64,000 nucleotides of DNA, from positions 73,582,757-73,646,756 of the forward strand of contig CM077165.1 in NCBI GenBank assembly GCA_039583875.1. The letters are read 5' to 3'. The stretch comes from Platanthera guangdongensis. Taxonomy: Eukaryota > Streptophyta > Magnoliopsida > Asparagales > Orchidaceae. Under the pieces are notes generated by a model that saw only the letters and a list, made by a program, of their open reading frames with translations, did not search any database and was not told where the DNA came from. Below are positions 1 to 11,650 of the stretch, piece by piece. The position numbers and the translations under genes were made by a program. How positions within the stretch are numbered: position 1 is the first letter of the stretch; every line of letters starts with the position of its first letter.

Positions 1-627
1 AGCGAGTAGGCGCAAATAAACGCTAACACACACACTCTACATAATTTAAAGAAAGCAATAAAACTATCTCCTACACACACGCACTCTACATAATTGAAGA
101 AAGCAATAAAATAAAGCATGAAAATTTAACACCTACACTCACACACTCTTCATAAATTAAAGAAGGCATAAAGATTATTCTCACACACTCACACACACAT
201 TTGAAAACAAAATGAAAGTTACCTAAAAATTAAAAATACTACTTTTCTATACTTAGGTTTTTCCAAAAACAAATAAAAAAAACAAAATAAAAGTTTTTTC
301 AAAACAAATCAAAACAAAAGTTCTTGAAAAATTAAAATAACAAGATTTTCATTCTTATGTTTTCATAAAAGTGAAAAAAAAGTGAAAAAGAAAATGAAAA
401 GAACAAAGAAGGTTTTACAATCCTACAAAAAAAGCTAAGTAAAAAAATCAAAATTACTTTCAATACTCTTTTATAAATACATAAGAATGAAAGCATAAGG
501 CTCTTAAGTAAAAGACACGATGAAAAAGAGGAAAACTTATCGTACCACATTTGATTTGGAAATGAAATTTACTACAAAACCTACCAAGAAGACAAGTTAA
601 AAACATGAATAATAAACATGTTACACT

Positions 628-630
<3 letters not shown>

Positions 631-670
<40 letters not shown>
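631..670. repeat. (CA)n microsatellite
   Basis: An uninterrupted run of about 20 CA units lies inside the transcribed part of the Athila-type LTR. Shorter CA tracts are scattered through 30-210. On the LTR sense strand these read as GT tracts, which also occur in the related LTRs near 24735 and 29800. Confidence 0.95.
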
Positions 671-676
<6 letters not shown>

Positions 677-984
677 CATAAAGAGAAAAAATAAAGGAAA
701 TACTAAGGATAAAATGAGAAGAAAAGTGGGCACATGAGTTCATTCCAAAGCCATTTAAGAAGAGGAAAACTAACATTTTTATTGATTAAAGAAGACTATT
801 ACAAAGCTATTACTAAGCTAAAGCTAAAGCAAAAACAAACATGAAAGAAATGGGGGGAGAAATCTCCTTACATAGCAAGGAAATCCACGGATGCAGCCCA
901 CAAAACACACTAAAGTGGCTCAAAAATGTGAACCCTTGGTCATTACAGAAGTGGGGAATTTATAGGAAAAACAACTAAGTACAT

Positions 985-1460
985 GCCCTCCGACACGGGC
1001 GTGTCGGTTGGCGTGTGACTACTATTTGCAAAGGCGACCAACAATTTGATGGCAAAGCTGACTTCGGGCTGGACACTTGTCGGTTACGCAGAGGTCACGC
1101 CCCAGGTCACGGGCGTGACGGTGGGCGTGTTGGCGAGGTAGAACTGGGCGCGGGTTGCGCCGAAAGTCACCGCGCGGGTCTTGTCGAGCCAGGTGGAATG
1201 GTCACGCCCCAGGTCACGGCGTGATGCTGGGCGTGTTGGTTGGTGTCGATACTCGACAATCGTCGAGCAGAAAGTGTCGAGTTGAAATCGTCGAGCTGAA
1301 TTTGGGTCACGCCCTAGGTCACTGGCGTGACTCTGGGCTTGTCGCGGAGGAATTGACGATCATCGAACAGAAAGTCGAACTGAAATCGTTGAACGGGAAT
1401 TCATTGAGCAGAGAGAAGAGTCACGCCCTAGACGAGCGTGACTCTGGGCGTGACATGTCA
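985..1460 (-). repeat. palindromic array in U3 of the Athila-type LTR
   Basis: Repeated dyads of the type GTCACGCCC...GGGCGTGAC alternate with TCGTCGA/TCGACGA motifs. The block lies immediately upstream, in LTR sense, of the TATA box near 960. The long open frames across 1015-1502 are by-products of this GC-rich repeat. Confidence 0.85.
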
Positions 1461-2818
1461 ATTTTTGACAATTTCCTGAAAAATTTCAGAAATCAAAATT
1501 AAGTTAGCTTAAGCAAATATTTACAAAAAGAGACATATTTATAAACAAAAAATAACTAAAATTTATGAATAAGAACTAAAATTATATAACTAAAGTACTA
1601 AAATATATGTATATTTACAATTCATCAGAACACCTCAGAAGTAAGTTACAAATGGTGCAAGAATAAAGACAGACCAAACAAACCTCAAAGTGAAGGAAGT
1701 TTGTAAAACGACTGCAACAATAGGGTCAGCAACAGAGTAGAAGTAAGCAAATAGTAAATCTACCCAAACAAGAATGGCTAAACACATCATCCAGACAGAA
1801 CAAAGCACCAATACCAGAAGTTCAAACTTTCATCTTTCATTAATATTCAAATTATTCATCAAATAAAAAAAATGAGACTGATCAGCTCAACAATAAAGAG
1901 TACTGTGCCGGGGAAAAAGGTCCACAACGACCACAAACCCAGCCAACAGACACCATGCCGAGGGAGAAACCCCAACACACACAGACCAAGCTAAAGTAAT
2001 GTGCCGGGGATGAAATTCCACAATGCGCACACACTCAAGCATAAGGCACTATGCCGAGGGAGAAACCCCAACGCGCACAGTCCATCTGTGTTTCTTTAGT
2101 TACATAATTATACAAGCAGAGTTCCATTTTATTGATCATAGACTCACGGTAAACAGTCAATGTGGACTGCATAAAGACATTTTGAGGTCAAGTAAAGTGC
2201 AGTTTAATCAAGAACAACGGAATGCACAAGATGTCACAATGATCAAGATGACTCGATAGTTACAACGACACGACAACCAATTCGTTTTCCAATTTTATGG
2301 AATAAAAATTGGGGGTATTCTTTTAGGGAGAACAAGTCGTGATTCAAGGAAAAGAGAAAAATAATTAGAATTCAAGGACAAGTTTCTATGCAATTTAAAC
2401 ATAACAACTCAACCCAATGTGGCAAAATTTAGAATAAAGGAGCAAGAGAGAGAGATCAAGAACACCACTTGCCTCAGTTTTACCGAAAAAATTCTCCGAA
2501 TCACCCCACGTCACAGATCGGGGGAAAAGAAGACGGGAGGAGTCGAACTCTGAACGAAAATGGCCGAAATAAAGGTTAGGGCCGAAAAATCCTAACGATA
2601 AAACTCAAGAAATGGGGAAAAAATTACCAGGATAGCGTAGCTCTCGACGAGAGCTTTCCAGATCTACAATCGGCTGGAAATTTCGAGCACCGGAGCTCCG
2701 TTGGCGGCCACCGGAAGATTCACGACTCAGAATTCTGCCGTCACTTTCGCTCTGATTCGGCCAAGAGAAGAAGAAGTAGAAGAAGTTCTTTCTGTTTGTT
2801 TTTAACTATCCAAAGATA

Positions 2819-2819
<1 letters not shown>

Positions 2820-2900
<81 letters not shown>
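2820..2900. repeat. (TA)n microsatellite in Tek-A 3' LTR
   Basis: About 40 TA units. The same site in the Tek-A 5' LTR (46709-46731) has only about 11 units next to TTTATAAAT, the presumptive TATA region. The tract therefore probably grew out of the promoter TATA element after insertion. Confidence 0.95.
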
Positions 2901-2904
<4 letters not shown>

Positions 2905-3084
2905 TCTTGTCTAAAACGGAAGATCTACGAGCGAGTGCGCGGAAGATGAAAATAGAGATTTAGGATGACTTCAAAATGAAAAGTACCCAACATGAAAGTT
3001 GTAGATCTCGTTGAGACGAACAAATTTAATGTTAACCATTTTTCAATACGATATCATTTTGACTCTCAAAACAGTACTCGAACG

Positions 3085-3510
3085 TAAATTGTAACGGGCT
3101 ACTCGGGAACAAGATTACAGGTACTCGAGAAGTAGAAAAAGGATACTCGAGTACTAAATTACTAAAAATTTAGTACTCGAGAACTATAGTCAGTACACAA
3201 GAGACATGAAAATTCACACGAGTAAAAATTTGCATGAACAGTGAATCCACTCGTGTATAACAGAAAGTACTCGAGAGAAAAAAAATTGAAGGAACAACAA
3301 TTTACTCGAGAGCAGGTGAAGTTTACTCGAGTAGAAATCTCGATGAACAGGAAAAGGTACACGAGAGCACAAAGTTTACTCGAGTAGAAATCTAGATGAA
3401 CAGGAAGAAGGTACACGAGAGCAAAATGTTTACTCGAGTAGAAATCTAGATGAACAGGAAAAAAGTATACGAGAGCAAAATGTTTACTCGAGTAGAAATT
3501 GCATGAAAAA
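3085..3510 (-). repeat. TACTCGAG-type palindromic array (Tek-A U3, copy 1)
   Basis: The motif TTTACTCGAGTAGAAAT recurs with a spacing of about 54-60 bp, joined to GATGAACAGGAA and GGTACACGAGAGCA segments. At least four tandem units are visible from about 3310 to 3500, with looser units to the left. The core TACTCGAGTA is a perfect palindrome. Equivalent arrays lie at 9250-9670 and 46940-47350. Confidence 0.9.
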
Positions 3511-4057
3511 CAAATTTTTTTGCAAATCTACCCTTATGATCAAACTATACAATTGAACAGTATTTTTCATTTTTGAATAATACTTTGATATTAAAATATT
3601 CATATTTATATATTTTTGAATAAGGAAACTACGAGATCAAAACGGAGGCCCAAACGAGCGCCGAATTAAACGAAACTCACGCCGTAGGCGAACACAGACG
3701 CTACGAACACAACGACGAAGTCAAAACCAAAATTCGACGAACCTTTCTTGAGATATAAATCCTCAAAGTCTACGACGAACATAAATTCTACAAAACTTCG
3801 GAAATTCGCCGAGACTCCAATATCGCTCGGATCGCGACGAAACTTGACGAGCATGCCAGAAATTAATCAATTTAATTTTCCAATGTGAAATTTTCCATTT
3901 TCGGCAAGGATTCGCGAAATTGGCCGACTCGATCGAATAGACGCAAAAACGCACTAACGGCGACGCGCCGTCAACTCCACGTTAATGTAACGCCCCTCAC
4001 ATCATTATGACGTCAATAAGAGGATTAAATAATTACCGGAAAATCAGGGGTGTTACA

Positions 4058-5484
4058 GTCACCCCTCCAAAAAGGAAGTTTCATCCCGAAACTTGGGAGA
4101 CGAAAAGAAACAAAAGGGCAGAGGAAGAGACACGACAGAGGAATTCTTTAAACAAGAATACTAACCGGGGAAGACTAGGAGAACAGCTGAGGATGGGATT
4201 CTCTCATTGCGTATTTCAATTCCCAAGTTGCACCTCTAGCATCCTGATTTCACCAGAGAACCTTAACCATCGGAATTGTTTACTTTCTTAGCACACGATC
4301 TTACGTCTCCAGAATACGGACAGGCTCTTCGACATACGAGAGATTAGGATGCAACTGGGGCACTGATTCAAGGACATGGCGATCACTACGGACACATTTT
4401 CGCAACTGGCTCACGTGAAACACATCGTGAACACTAGGAAAAGAATCAGGTAATTCCAGTCTATAGGCTTAAACTCCAATGCTCTCCAGAATCTGAAAAG
4501 GTCCCACATACCTGGGATCTAGCTTATGGTTCCTTCCAAATATTTTAACACCAGGCATCGGAGAGACCTTCAAAAACACCATGTCCCCAACTGCAAACTC
4601 CAGATCAACTCTGTGTTGATTAGCATACTTTTCATATCGCTCCTGAGCCAACCTCAGCTTTTCATGAATATGCATTACTGAAGTACTCATATCCTCCAGC
4701 GCTTCCGGTCCAAGCAACGGCTTCTCACCAACTTCTGCCCAAAACAGGGGAGTTCGACAATGCCTTCGATATAAAGCTTCAAATGGCGCCATCTGCAAGC
4801 TCTCCTGATAACTGTTGTTGTACGCGAACTCCGTCAATCCGAGGCGTTTATCCCAAGCCCCATCATGGTCCAGAATATAGCATCTAATCATATCCTCCAA
4901 GATCTGATTCAATCTCTCCATCTGACCATTTGTCTGAGGATGATAGGCAGTAGAATACCTAAGGTCAGTACCTAGAGCTCCTTGCAACCTCTGCCAGAAA
5001 CGAGACATGATTCGGGAGTCTCGGTCTAACACAATACTCGTAGGTATACCATGCAGTCTGATAACTTCGTCCAAATAAAGCTCAACTATCTTTTCCATGG
5101 AATAATCAATCTTGAAAGGCACAAAGTGAGCACACTTGGATAGTCTGTCCACGATAACCCACACTGCATCATGCCCTCGGGGAGATCTCGGTAAACCGGT
5201 TATGAAATCCATGGATAAACTCTCCCATTTCTAACTCGGTATATCTAAGGGCATTAACTTACCACCCAACCTTCTATGATCAGCTTTGACACGCTGGCAG
5301 GTATAACATTCAGATACAAACCTTGCGATGTTATTCTTCATACCTGACCACCAAACAATCTGTTTCAAATCTCTGTACATTTTTGTGGAACCAAGATGAT
5401 AAGCAACACTGGAACCATGCGCTTCACTGCATATACTTGCTCGGATGTCCCAAATAACGGGATTACAGTATCTGTCACGATACT
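4058..5484 (-). pseudogene. Tek-A pol 3' end: integrase, copy 1
   Basis: The end of a Ty3/gypsy polyprotein. The zinc-binding HHCC part is at 5231-5484 (EAH, YHLG, CYTC). The catalytic core at 4469-5212 shows the DDE residues in VIVDRLSKCAHF, VLDRDSR and GQMERLNQ, followed by the GPFQILE region. An in-frame stop follows ESIGV at about 4468, and further stops break the chromodomain-like tail (IPMVKVLW...GATWELKYAM), which ends near 4240. The polypurine tract (GGAGGGGTGAC on the minus strand) lies at 4058-4070 next to the LTR. The upstream half of the gene is at 39260 onward, separated by Tek-B. This duplicated copy is a dead end because it has no gag or RT attached. Confidence 0.9.
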
Positions 5485-8391
5485 TGTAAGACCCCCATCC
5501 TGGATCCCAAAACACGAAACGAAGGGGGTCTTATGCCCAGAACAGCCGCCTTGCGGTAGAATTAGCACACGGGCGAACCTATACCACAAGACGTCTATTC
5601 TGCCAGCTACAACTAATATCAATACATATGCCAACCCAACTAAAATATAATAAAGAGAAGTCAAATCCACACCAAGTAAATATGTGTCCAAAGAACATCA
5701 AAATAGAGAAGCTAAAACATGCTTCTACAATATATCGGAGTACAACTAATAAACACCAAAAAGGGCTACATCAGAGTCGCTCAACACTCACATCAGTAAC
5801 TGACGGTAGTGACGATACCGTCCCTTCAGGCCCTGTCGTCCTGGCCTGGCTGTCCTGCTGCAAAGTCTGCGGCTGCTCTACCTGCGGGGAGACATCCTAA
5901 AAAGGAAGACGTAGCAACCGTTAGTCGAAAAGACTAAGTGGCTTCACATCCGCTCCCCCGGCAACTCCTCGGCACCGGGCGGAGAAAAGAGCAAGAGTAC
6001 AAGGTATAATAAATAGTATAAGTAGATACAAGCAAGTGGTAATGGTACTATAAGATTAATGACATTTTATTCTAGCAGTTCTACATAAACAATAACAAAC
6101 CATCAAGTACAACTAACTACAGCAGGAAAGTAACTTAACTTATAAGGATGCCCATACAAGCTTATAAGTTAAGGATAGGTTTACATAAAGTAACTCATTA
6201 CATAAGTGTGCCCATACAAACTTATACGATGAGTATCTTGGTGTGCAATATAATGTAATGGTACGTATGCTATGAAATGACTCACCCATGATCACACACA
6301 TGCAATTGTCATATCGACACAGACTATAATTCCCACTGTTCGAGCAGGCAGTTAACCTCTCAGGCATCAACTGCCGTGGCCAGACGGTGACAGTAGAGCG
6401 AGCATCTCTACTAATAGGCGGGTATCCACACTACTTCACCTAGGCCTCCGTACACCTCAATGCTAAGAACACAACAGCGGAGCCCATGCGTACTATGCCC
6501 CAGCGGTGGTCTCGGGTAGATGTGCACCGAGAACACAGCCCCAAAATGGCCTTGTGTGACCCAGAAGGGGCCTCAGAAGTAAGCACGAGGACACAACCCA
6601 ACCGTTCACTTGGCACGGAAGGAGCCTTGGGACGTGAACACCGAGGACAAAGCCCAACTGCCCAAAGTCTAGCTGTCAACTCCCATCGGTGTGACGATCG
6701 GCGAGCCCGTAGGCCTGCCACACTATCCTCAACCCAGGATTACGACACCGCATGTCGACTCACACCGCATGCAATTCCACATCACCATGGCATGGAAGGA
6801 GCCTTGGAGGGAACACGAGGACCAAGCCCAACCATCCACTCGGCACGGAAGGAACCCCGGGACGTGAACACCAAGGACCAAGCCCAACCGTCCGACTTTG
6901 ACTCATCCCAATTCTATCCCAATTAGTGACGGTCAACACCGCACTTACATCCTTCCACAATGCTACCCGTAGGGAGATGACACTCTAAGCATTGGACTAC
7001 TAAATTCATTCCGTTAATCAAACTTTCATATGGCCATAAATTATCCTGCTACATGTCATTCTAAACGATTTCAACATATTATAAACATGATGCACATTTA
7101 TATTAGTCTACCAATTTCTATCAAATCATTTCGTTTATGTATGCTTCGCTTCACTAAGCAATTTCATGGTATCCAACTTTTAAACTTCATCAATTATAGA
7201 ACAATTATGATTAACATAAAAGAGTTCACCAAACCTCGAGTTAATTTGCAACATTATCTCTACCTAGTCCAAATTCAATGTTATAACAAACCCAGAATTT
7301 AAGTACAGGATAAATCTGGATAACAAATTCGACCGGAGATTTCAGAAGCTACAGGAATCTAGCGAAGACCTGTAACCAGTCGATGGAAAAGTATTTCCAT
7401 GAGTTACAACTTTCATATTCAGACGACAACGCAGATTTGGGAGTAACAAACTTGAAATCGGCTTCAAAGTCCGCTGCGCATAGAATACAATTTCTGCATG
7501 CAGGGTTTGCCGACCATCAAATTATTTCAGACTTTCCTGTGGCTACACACGTCGCCTGAAGTCATGCAACCATTCGTTGGAAAGGTATTTTCAAGGGATT
7601 CAACTTTCATGTTTAGGAAAAAGCCCAGATCTGGTCATATCCCACCATAAAATGGCCAAGAAGATCGCTGCGCGCAAAATATAGATCCTGCACGCATCTT
7701 GAGGCAGTATGAACGACATCGGTTCATCTTCCTCCTCAAGCCGATCTCCCCAAATCACTCCAGAAATTCCTCCTCCCTTATTCACCATCATGAGGCCATG
7801 AATCTTCACGAAACCATCCTCCATCATCACATAGAAGAAGGGAGTGGTTGAAGACATCTAAAACCTAGGAGACAAGTCCTAGCATGGACATTCCTAGAAA
7901 ACTTCTCCTCTCCATCAAGACTCTCTTGAGCCGATGTCTCACCTAAGAAAATAACTAGAGATCTAGCACCAAGGAAGAGGGGAGGAAGCCTACCTCATTT
8001 CCAGCGTTTCCACTATTTCCGGTCATGGATCATGTAACTCTTCTAGGTGTCATCTGTTCTTTCACGGCGACGGCGGATCTTCTCCTCCAAGACTTGCTCT
8101 AGCAGTTTTCCCTCTGTACAGAAGTTTCTCTCAAGAAAAATGGCTGGAATGAGGAGTGAAGACGACTAGAGTTTTCACAACCCTTATATATGAAAAGTGA
8201 CATGGGTAGGGACGCGCCCGTGTCTTTACACGTGTCCTGCTTTAGGCGAAGCGTCAACGACGGTTTTAGTGTTGGTTCAACACTCGACATGGGTAGGGAC
8301 ACACCCGTTTACCGACCCGTGTCCACATGACACGGTGATGTTCCCTGGACGTGTCCTTCTCTGGATACATCTCGACGAACTCAACTCAACA
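5485..8391 (-). mobile_element. Tek-B LTR, partial (duplicated copy)
   Basis: Starts TGTAAGACCCCC and is colinear with the Tek-B 5' LTR (35776 onward) until CTCAACACACA, where the duplication junction cuts it inside its palindromic array. The flank GATACT is the mutated Tek-B target site GTACT. A TATA box in minus sense (CATATATAAGGG) lies at about 8184-8194, and the array starts just beyond it (ACATGGGTAGGGACGCGCCC). Open frames such as 6486-6926 are chance frames; the Tek-B 5' LTR has an early stop in the same frame. Confidence 0.9.
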
Positions 8392-8988
8392 CACAAGATG
8401 TCACAACGATCAAGATGACTCAATAGTTACAACGGCACGACAACCAATTCGTATTCCAATTTTACGGAATAAAAATTGGGGGTATGCTTTTAGGGAAAAC
8501 AAGTCGCGATTCAAGGAAAAGAGAAAAATAATTAGAATTCAAGGACAAGTTTCTATGCAATTTAAACATAACAACTCAACCCAATGTGGACAAAATTTAG
8601 AATAAAGGAGCAAGAGAGAGAGATCAAGAACACCACTTGCCTCAGTTTACCGAAAAAATTCTCCGAATCACCCCACGTCGCAGATCGGGGCAAAAGAAGA
8701 CGGGAGGAGTCGAACTCTGAACGAAAATGGACCGAAATAGAGGTTAGGGCCGAAAAATCCTAACGCGAAAACTCAAGAAGTGGGGAAAAAATTACCAGGA
8801 TAGCGTAGCTCTCGACGAGAGCTTTCCACATCTATGATCGGCTGGAAATTTCGAGCACCGGAGCTCCGTTGGCGGCCACCGGAAGATTTACGTCTCAGAA
8901 TTCTGCCGTCACTTTCGCTCTGATTCGGCCAAGAGAAGAAGAAGTAGAAGAAGTTCTTTCTGTTTGTTTTTAACTATCCAAAGATAAG

Positions 8989-8989
<1 letters not shown>

Positions 8990-9063
<74 letters not shown>
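8990..9063. repeat. (TA)n microsatellite in Tek-A LTR copy 2
   Basis: About 36 TA units at the same LTR position as 2820-2900 and 46709-46731. The length differs from the other copies. Confidence 0.95.
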
Positions 9064-9067
<4 letters not shown>

Positions 9068-9249
9068 CCTTGTCTAAAACGGAAGATCTACGAGCGAGTG
9101 CGCGGAAGATGAAAATAGAGATTTAGGATGACTTCAAAACGAAAAGTACCCAACATGAAAGTTGTAGATCTCGTCGAGACAAACAAATTTAATGTTAACT
9201 ATTTTTCAATACGACATCGTTTTGACTCTCAAAACAGCACTCGAACGCA

Positions 9250-9670
9250 AATTGTAACGGGCTACTCGGGAACAAGATTACAGGTACTCGAGAAGTAGAA
9301 AAAGGATACTCGAGTACTAAATTACTAAAAATTTAGTACTCGAGAACTATAGTCAGTACACAAGAGACAGGAAAATTCACACGAGTAAAAATTTGCATGA
9401 ATAGTGAATCCACTCGTGTATAACAGAAAGTACTCGAGAGAAAAAAAAAATTGAAGGAACAACAATTTACTCGAGAGCAGGTGAAGTTTACTCGAGTAGA
9501 AATCTCGATGAACAGAAAAAGGTACACGAGAGCACAAAGTTTACTCGAGTAGAAATCTAGATGAACAGGAAGAAGGTACACGAGTGCAAAATGTTTACTC
9601 AAGTAGAAATCTAGATGAACAGGAAAAAGGAATACGAGAGCAAAATGTTTACTCGAGTAGAAATTGCATG
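9250..9670 (-). repeat. TACTCGAG-type palindromic array (Tek-A U3, copy 2)
   Basis: Same arrangement as 3085-3510. Several TTTACTCGAGTAGAAAT units have single substitutions (for example ACTCAAGTAG near 9597), so individual palindromes are decaying. Confidence 0.88.
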
Positions 9671-10223
9671 AAAAACAAATTTTTTTGCAAATCTACCTTT
9701 ATGATAAAACTATACAAATGAAGAGTATTTTTCATTTTTGAATAATACTTTGATATTAAAATATTCATATTTATATATTTTTGAATAAGGAAACTACGAG
9801 ACCAAAACGGAGGCCCAAACGCGCGCCAAATTAAACGAAACTCACGCCGTAGGCGAACACAGACGCTACGAACACAACGACGAAGTCAAAACCAAAATTC
9901 GACGAACCTTTCTTGAGATATAAATCCTAAAATTCTACGGCGAACATAAATTGTACAAAACTTCGGAAATTCGCCGAGACTCCAATATCGCTCGGATCGC
10001 GACGAAACTTGACGAGCATGCCAGAAATTAATCAATTTAATTTTCCAATGTGAAATTTTCCATTTTCGGCAAGGATTCGTGAATTTGGCCGACTCGATCG
10101 AATAGACGAAAAAAACGCACTAACGGCGACGCGCCGTCAACTCCACGTTAATGTAACGCCCCTCACATCATTATGACGTCAATAAGAGGATTAAATAATT
10201 ACCGGAAAATCAGGGGCGTTACA

Positions 10224-11650
10224 GTCACCCCTCCAAAAAAGGAAGTTTCGTCCCGAAACTTGGGACACGAAACGAAACAAAAGGGCAGAGGAAGAGACAC
10301 GACAAAGGAATTCTTTAAACAAGAATACTAACCTGGGAAGACTAGGAGAACAGTTGAGGATGAGATTCTCTCATTGCGTATTCCAATTCCCAAGTTGCAC
10401 CTCTAGCATCCTGATTTCACCAGAGAACCTTAACCATCGGAATTGTTTACTTTCTTAGCACACGATCTTGCGTCCCCAGAATACGGACAGGCTCTTCGAC
10501 ATATGAGAGATTAGGATGCAACTGGGGCACTGATTCAAGGACATGACGATCACTACAGACACATTTTCGCAACTGGCTCACGTGAAACACATCGTCGACA
10601 CTAGGAAAAGAATTAGGTAATTCCAGTCTATAGGCTTAAACTCCAATGCTCTCCAGAATCTGAAAAGGTCCCACATACCTGGGATCTAGCTTATGGTTTC
10701 TTCCAAATATTTTAACACCTGGCATCGGAGAGACCTTCAAAAACACCATGTCCCCAACTGCAAACTCCAGATCAACTCTGTGTTGATTAGCATACTTTTC
10801 ATATCGCTCCTGAGCCAACCTCAGCTTTTCATGAATATGCATTACTGAAGTACTCATATCCTCCAGCGCTTCCGGTCCGAGCAACGGCTTCTCACCAACT
10901 TCTGCCCAAAACAGGGGAGTTCGACAACGCCTTCGATATAAAGCTTCAAATGGCGCCATCTGCAAGCTCTCCTGATAACTGTTGTTGTACGCGAACTCCG
11001 TCAATCCGAGGCGTTTATCCCAAGCCCCATCATGGTCCAGAATATAGCATCTAATCATATCCTCCAAGATCTGATTCAATCTCTCCATCTGACCATTTGT
11101 CAGAGGATGATAGGCAGTAGAATAACTAAGGTCAGTACCTAGAGCTCCTTGCAAGCTCTGCCAGAAACGAGACATGAATCGGGAGTCTCGGTCTAACACA
11201 ATACTCGTATGTATACCATGCAGTCTGATAACTTCGTCCAAATAAAGCTCAACTATCGTTTCCATGGAATAATCAATCTTGAAAGGCACAAAGTGAGCAC
11301 ATTGGATAGTCTATCCACGATAACCCACACTGCATCATGCCCTCGGCGAGATCTCGGCAAACCGGTTATGAAATCCAATGATAAACTCTCCCATTTCTAA
11401 CTCGGTATATCTAAGGGCATTAAATTACCACCCAACCTTCTATGATCAGCTTTGACATGCTGGCAGGTTTAACATTCAGATACAAACCCTGCGATGTTAT
11501 TCTTCATACCTGACCACCAAACAATCTGCTTCAAATCTCTGTACATTTTTCTGGAACCAAGATGATAAGCAACACTGGAACCATGCGCTTCACTGCATAT
11601 ACTTGGTCGGATGTCCCCAACAGCGGGAATACAGTATCTGTCACGGTACT
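10224..11650 (-). pseudogene. Tek-A pol 3' end: integrase, copy 2
   Basis: The second tandem copy of the Tek-A integrase. The core is open at 10636-11289, including the second D (VLDRDSRFMSRFW) and E (GQMERLNQ). A 1-bp deletion near 11303 shifts the frame before the first catalytic D. The zinc-binding part lies at 11469-11650. The stop after ESIGV is shared with copy 1, so it predates the duplication. The gene is cut at 11646-11650 (GTACT) by Tek-B and resumes at 39260. Confidence 0.9.

Larger units (their letters stand above)
1..1627 (-). mobile_element. Athila-type LTR, 5' part, cut by the window edge
   Basis: The right end, read on the minus strand, starts TGATGAATTGTAAATATA and matches the start of the 3' LTR of the Athila-like element at 28897. 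The GC-rich block at 985-1460 and the segment near 1147-1190 are reverse-complement relatives of 24003-24460 and 29068-29520. A TATA box (CCTATAAATTCCCC on the minus strand) lies near 956-969. The left half (1-700) is A-rich and CA-rich, equivalent to the R/U5 part. It interrupts the Tek-A 3' LTR just before GAACACCTCA (1628). The other end lies outside the window, so a solo LTR and a complete element cannot be told apart, and the 5-bp target duplication cannot be checked. Confidence 0.8.
1628..4057 (-). mobile_element. Tek-A 3' LTR, truncated (tandem copy 1)
   Basis: This is colinear with 45495-47906 of the complete Tek-A 5' LTR at the right of the window. In element sense it begins at 4057 with TGTAACACCCCTGA, directly after the polypurine tract (4058-4070). 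About 650 bp of the LTR end are missing on the left because the Athila-type LTR (1-1627) is inserted there. It contains a TACTCGAG-rich array (3085-3510), a (TA)n tract (2820-2900) and, near 1900-2080, a two-unit repeat of TGCCGGGGA and ATGCCGAGGGAGAAACCCC. Confidence 0.88.
2225..8391. repeat. tandem duplication, unit 1
   Basis: The unit begins inside the Tek-A LTR (CACAAGATG) and ends inside the Tek-B LTR. The whole stretch recurs from 8392 with a nearly constant offset of 6166-6167 bp. It carries part of the Tek-A LTR, the polypurine tract, the Tek-A integrase end, the Tek-A/Tek-B junction and most of a Tek-B LTR. The two units differ by many substitutions and small indels, which argues against an assembly duplicate. 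Confidence 0.9.
8392..10223 (-). mobile_element. Tek-A 3' LTR, partial (tandem copy 2)
   Basis: Corresponds to 2225-4057 and ends in GGGGCGTTACA at 10223, which is the TGTAACGCCCC start of the LTR in element sense. It includes a (TA)n tract (8990-9063) and the TACTCGAG array (9250-9670). The adjoining polypurine tract is at 10224-10236. This is the copy that was originally contiguous with the Tek-B 3' LTR. Confidence 0.9.

Noticed and set aside
1015..1502. Open frames of 69 and 115 aa, and similar ones at 24132-24410 and 29198-29671
   Set aside because: These arise from the GC-rich dyad array of the Athila-type LTR, which has few stop codons.
3310..3500. Regularly spaced repeats that could be mistaken for a CRISPR array
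   Set aside because: The spacing segments are themselves repeated, the sequence is inside a plant LTR and no cas gene is present.
5365..5900. Frames crossing the Tek-A/Tek-B junction (for example 5365-5691)
   Set aside because: They join integrase sequence to LTR sequence in wrong frames and have no independent motif.
6486..6926. A 146-aa frame also present at 12652-13092
   Set aside because: It lies in the Tek-B LTR, is shared only because of the tandem duplication, and is closed by a stop after five codons in the 5' LTR (near 36795).
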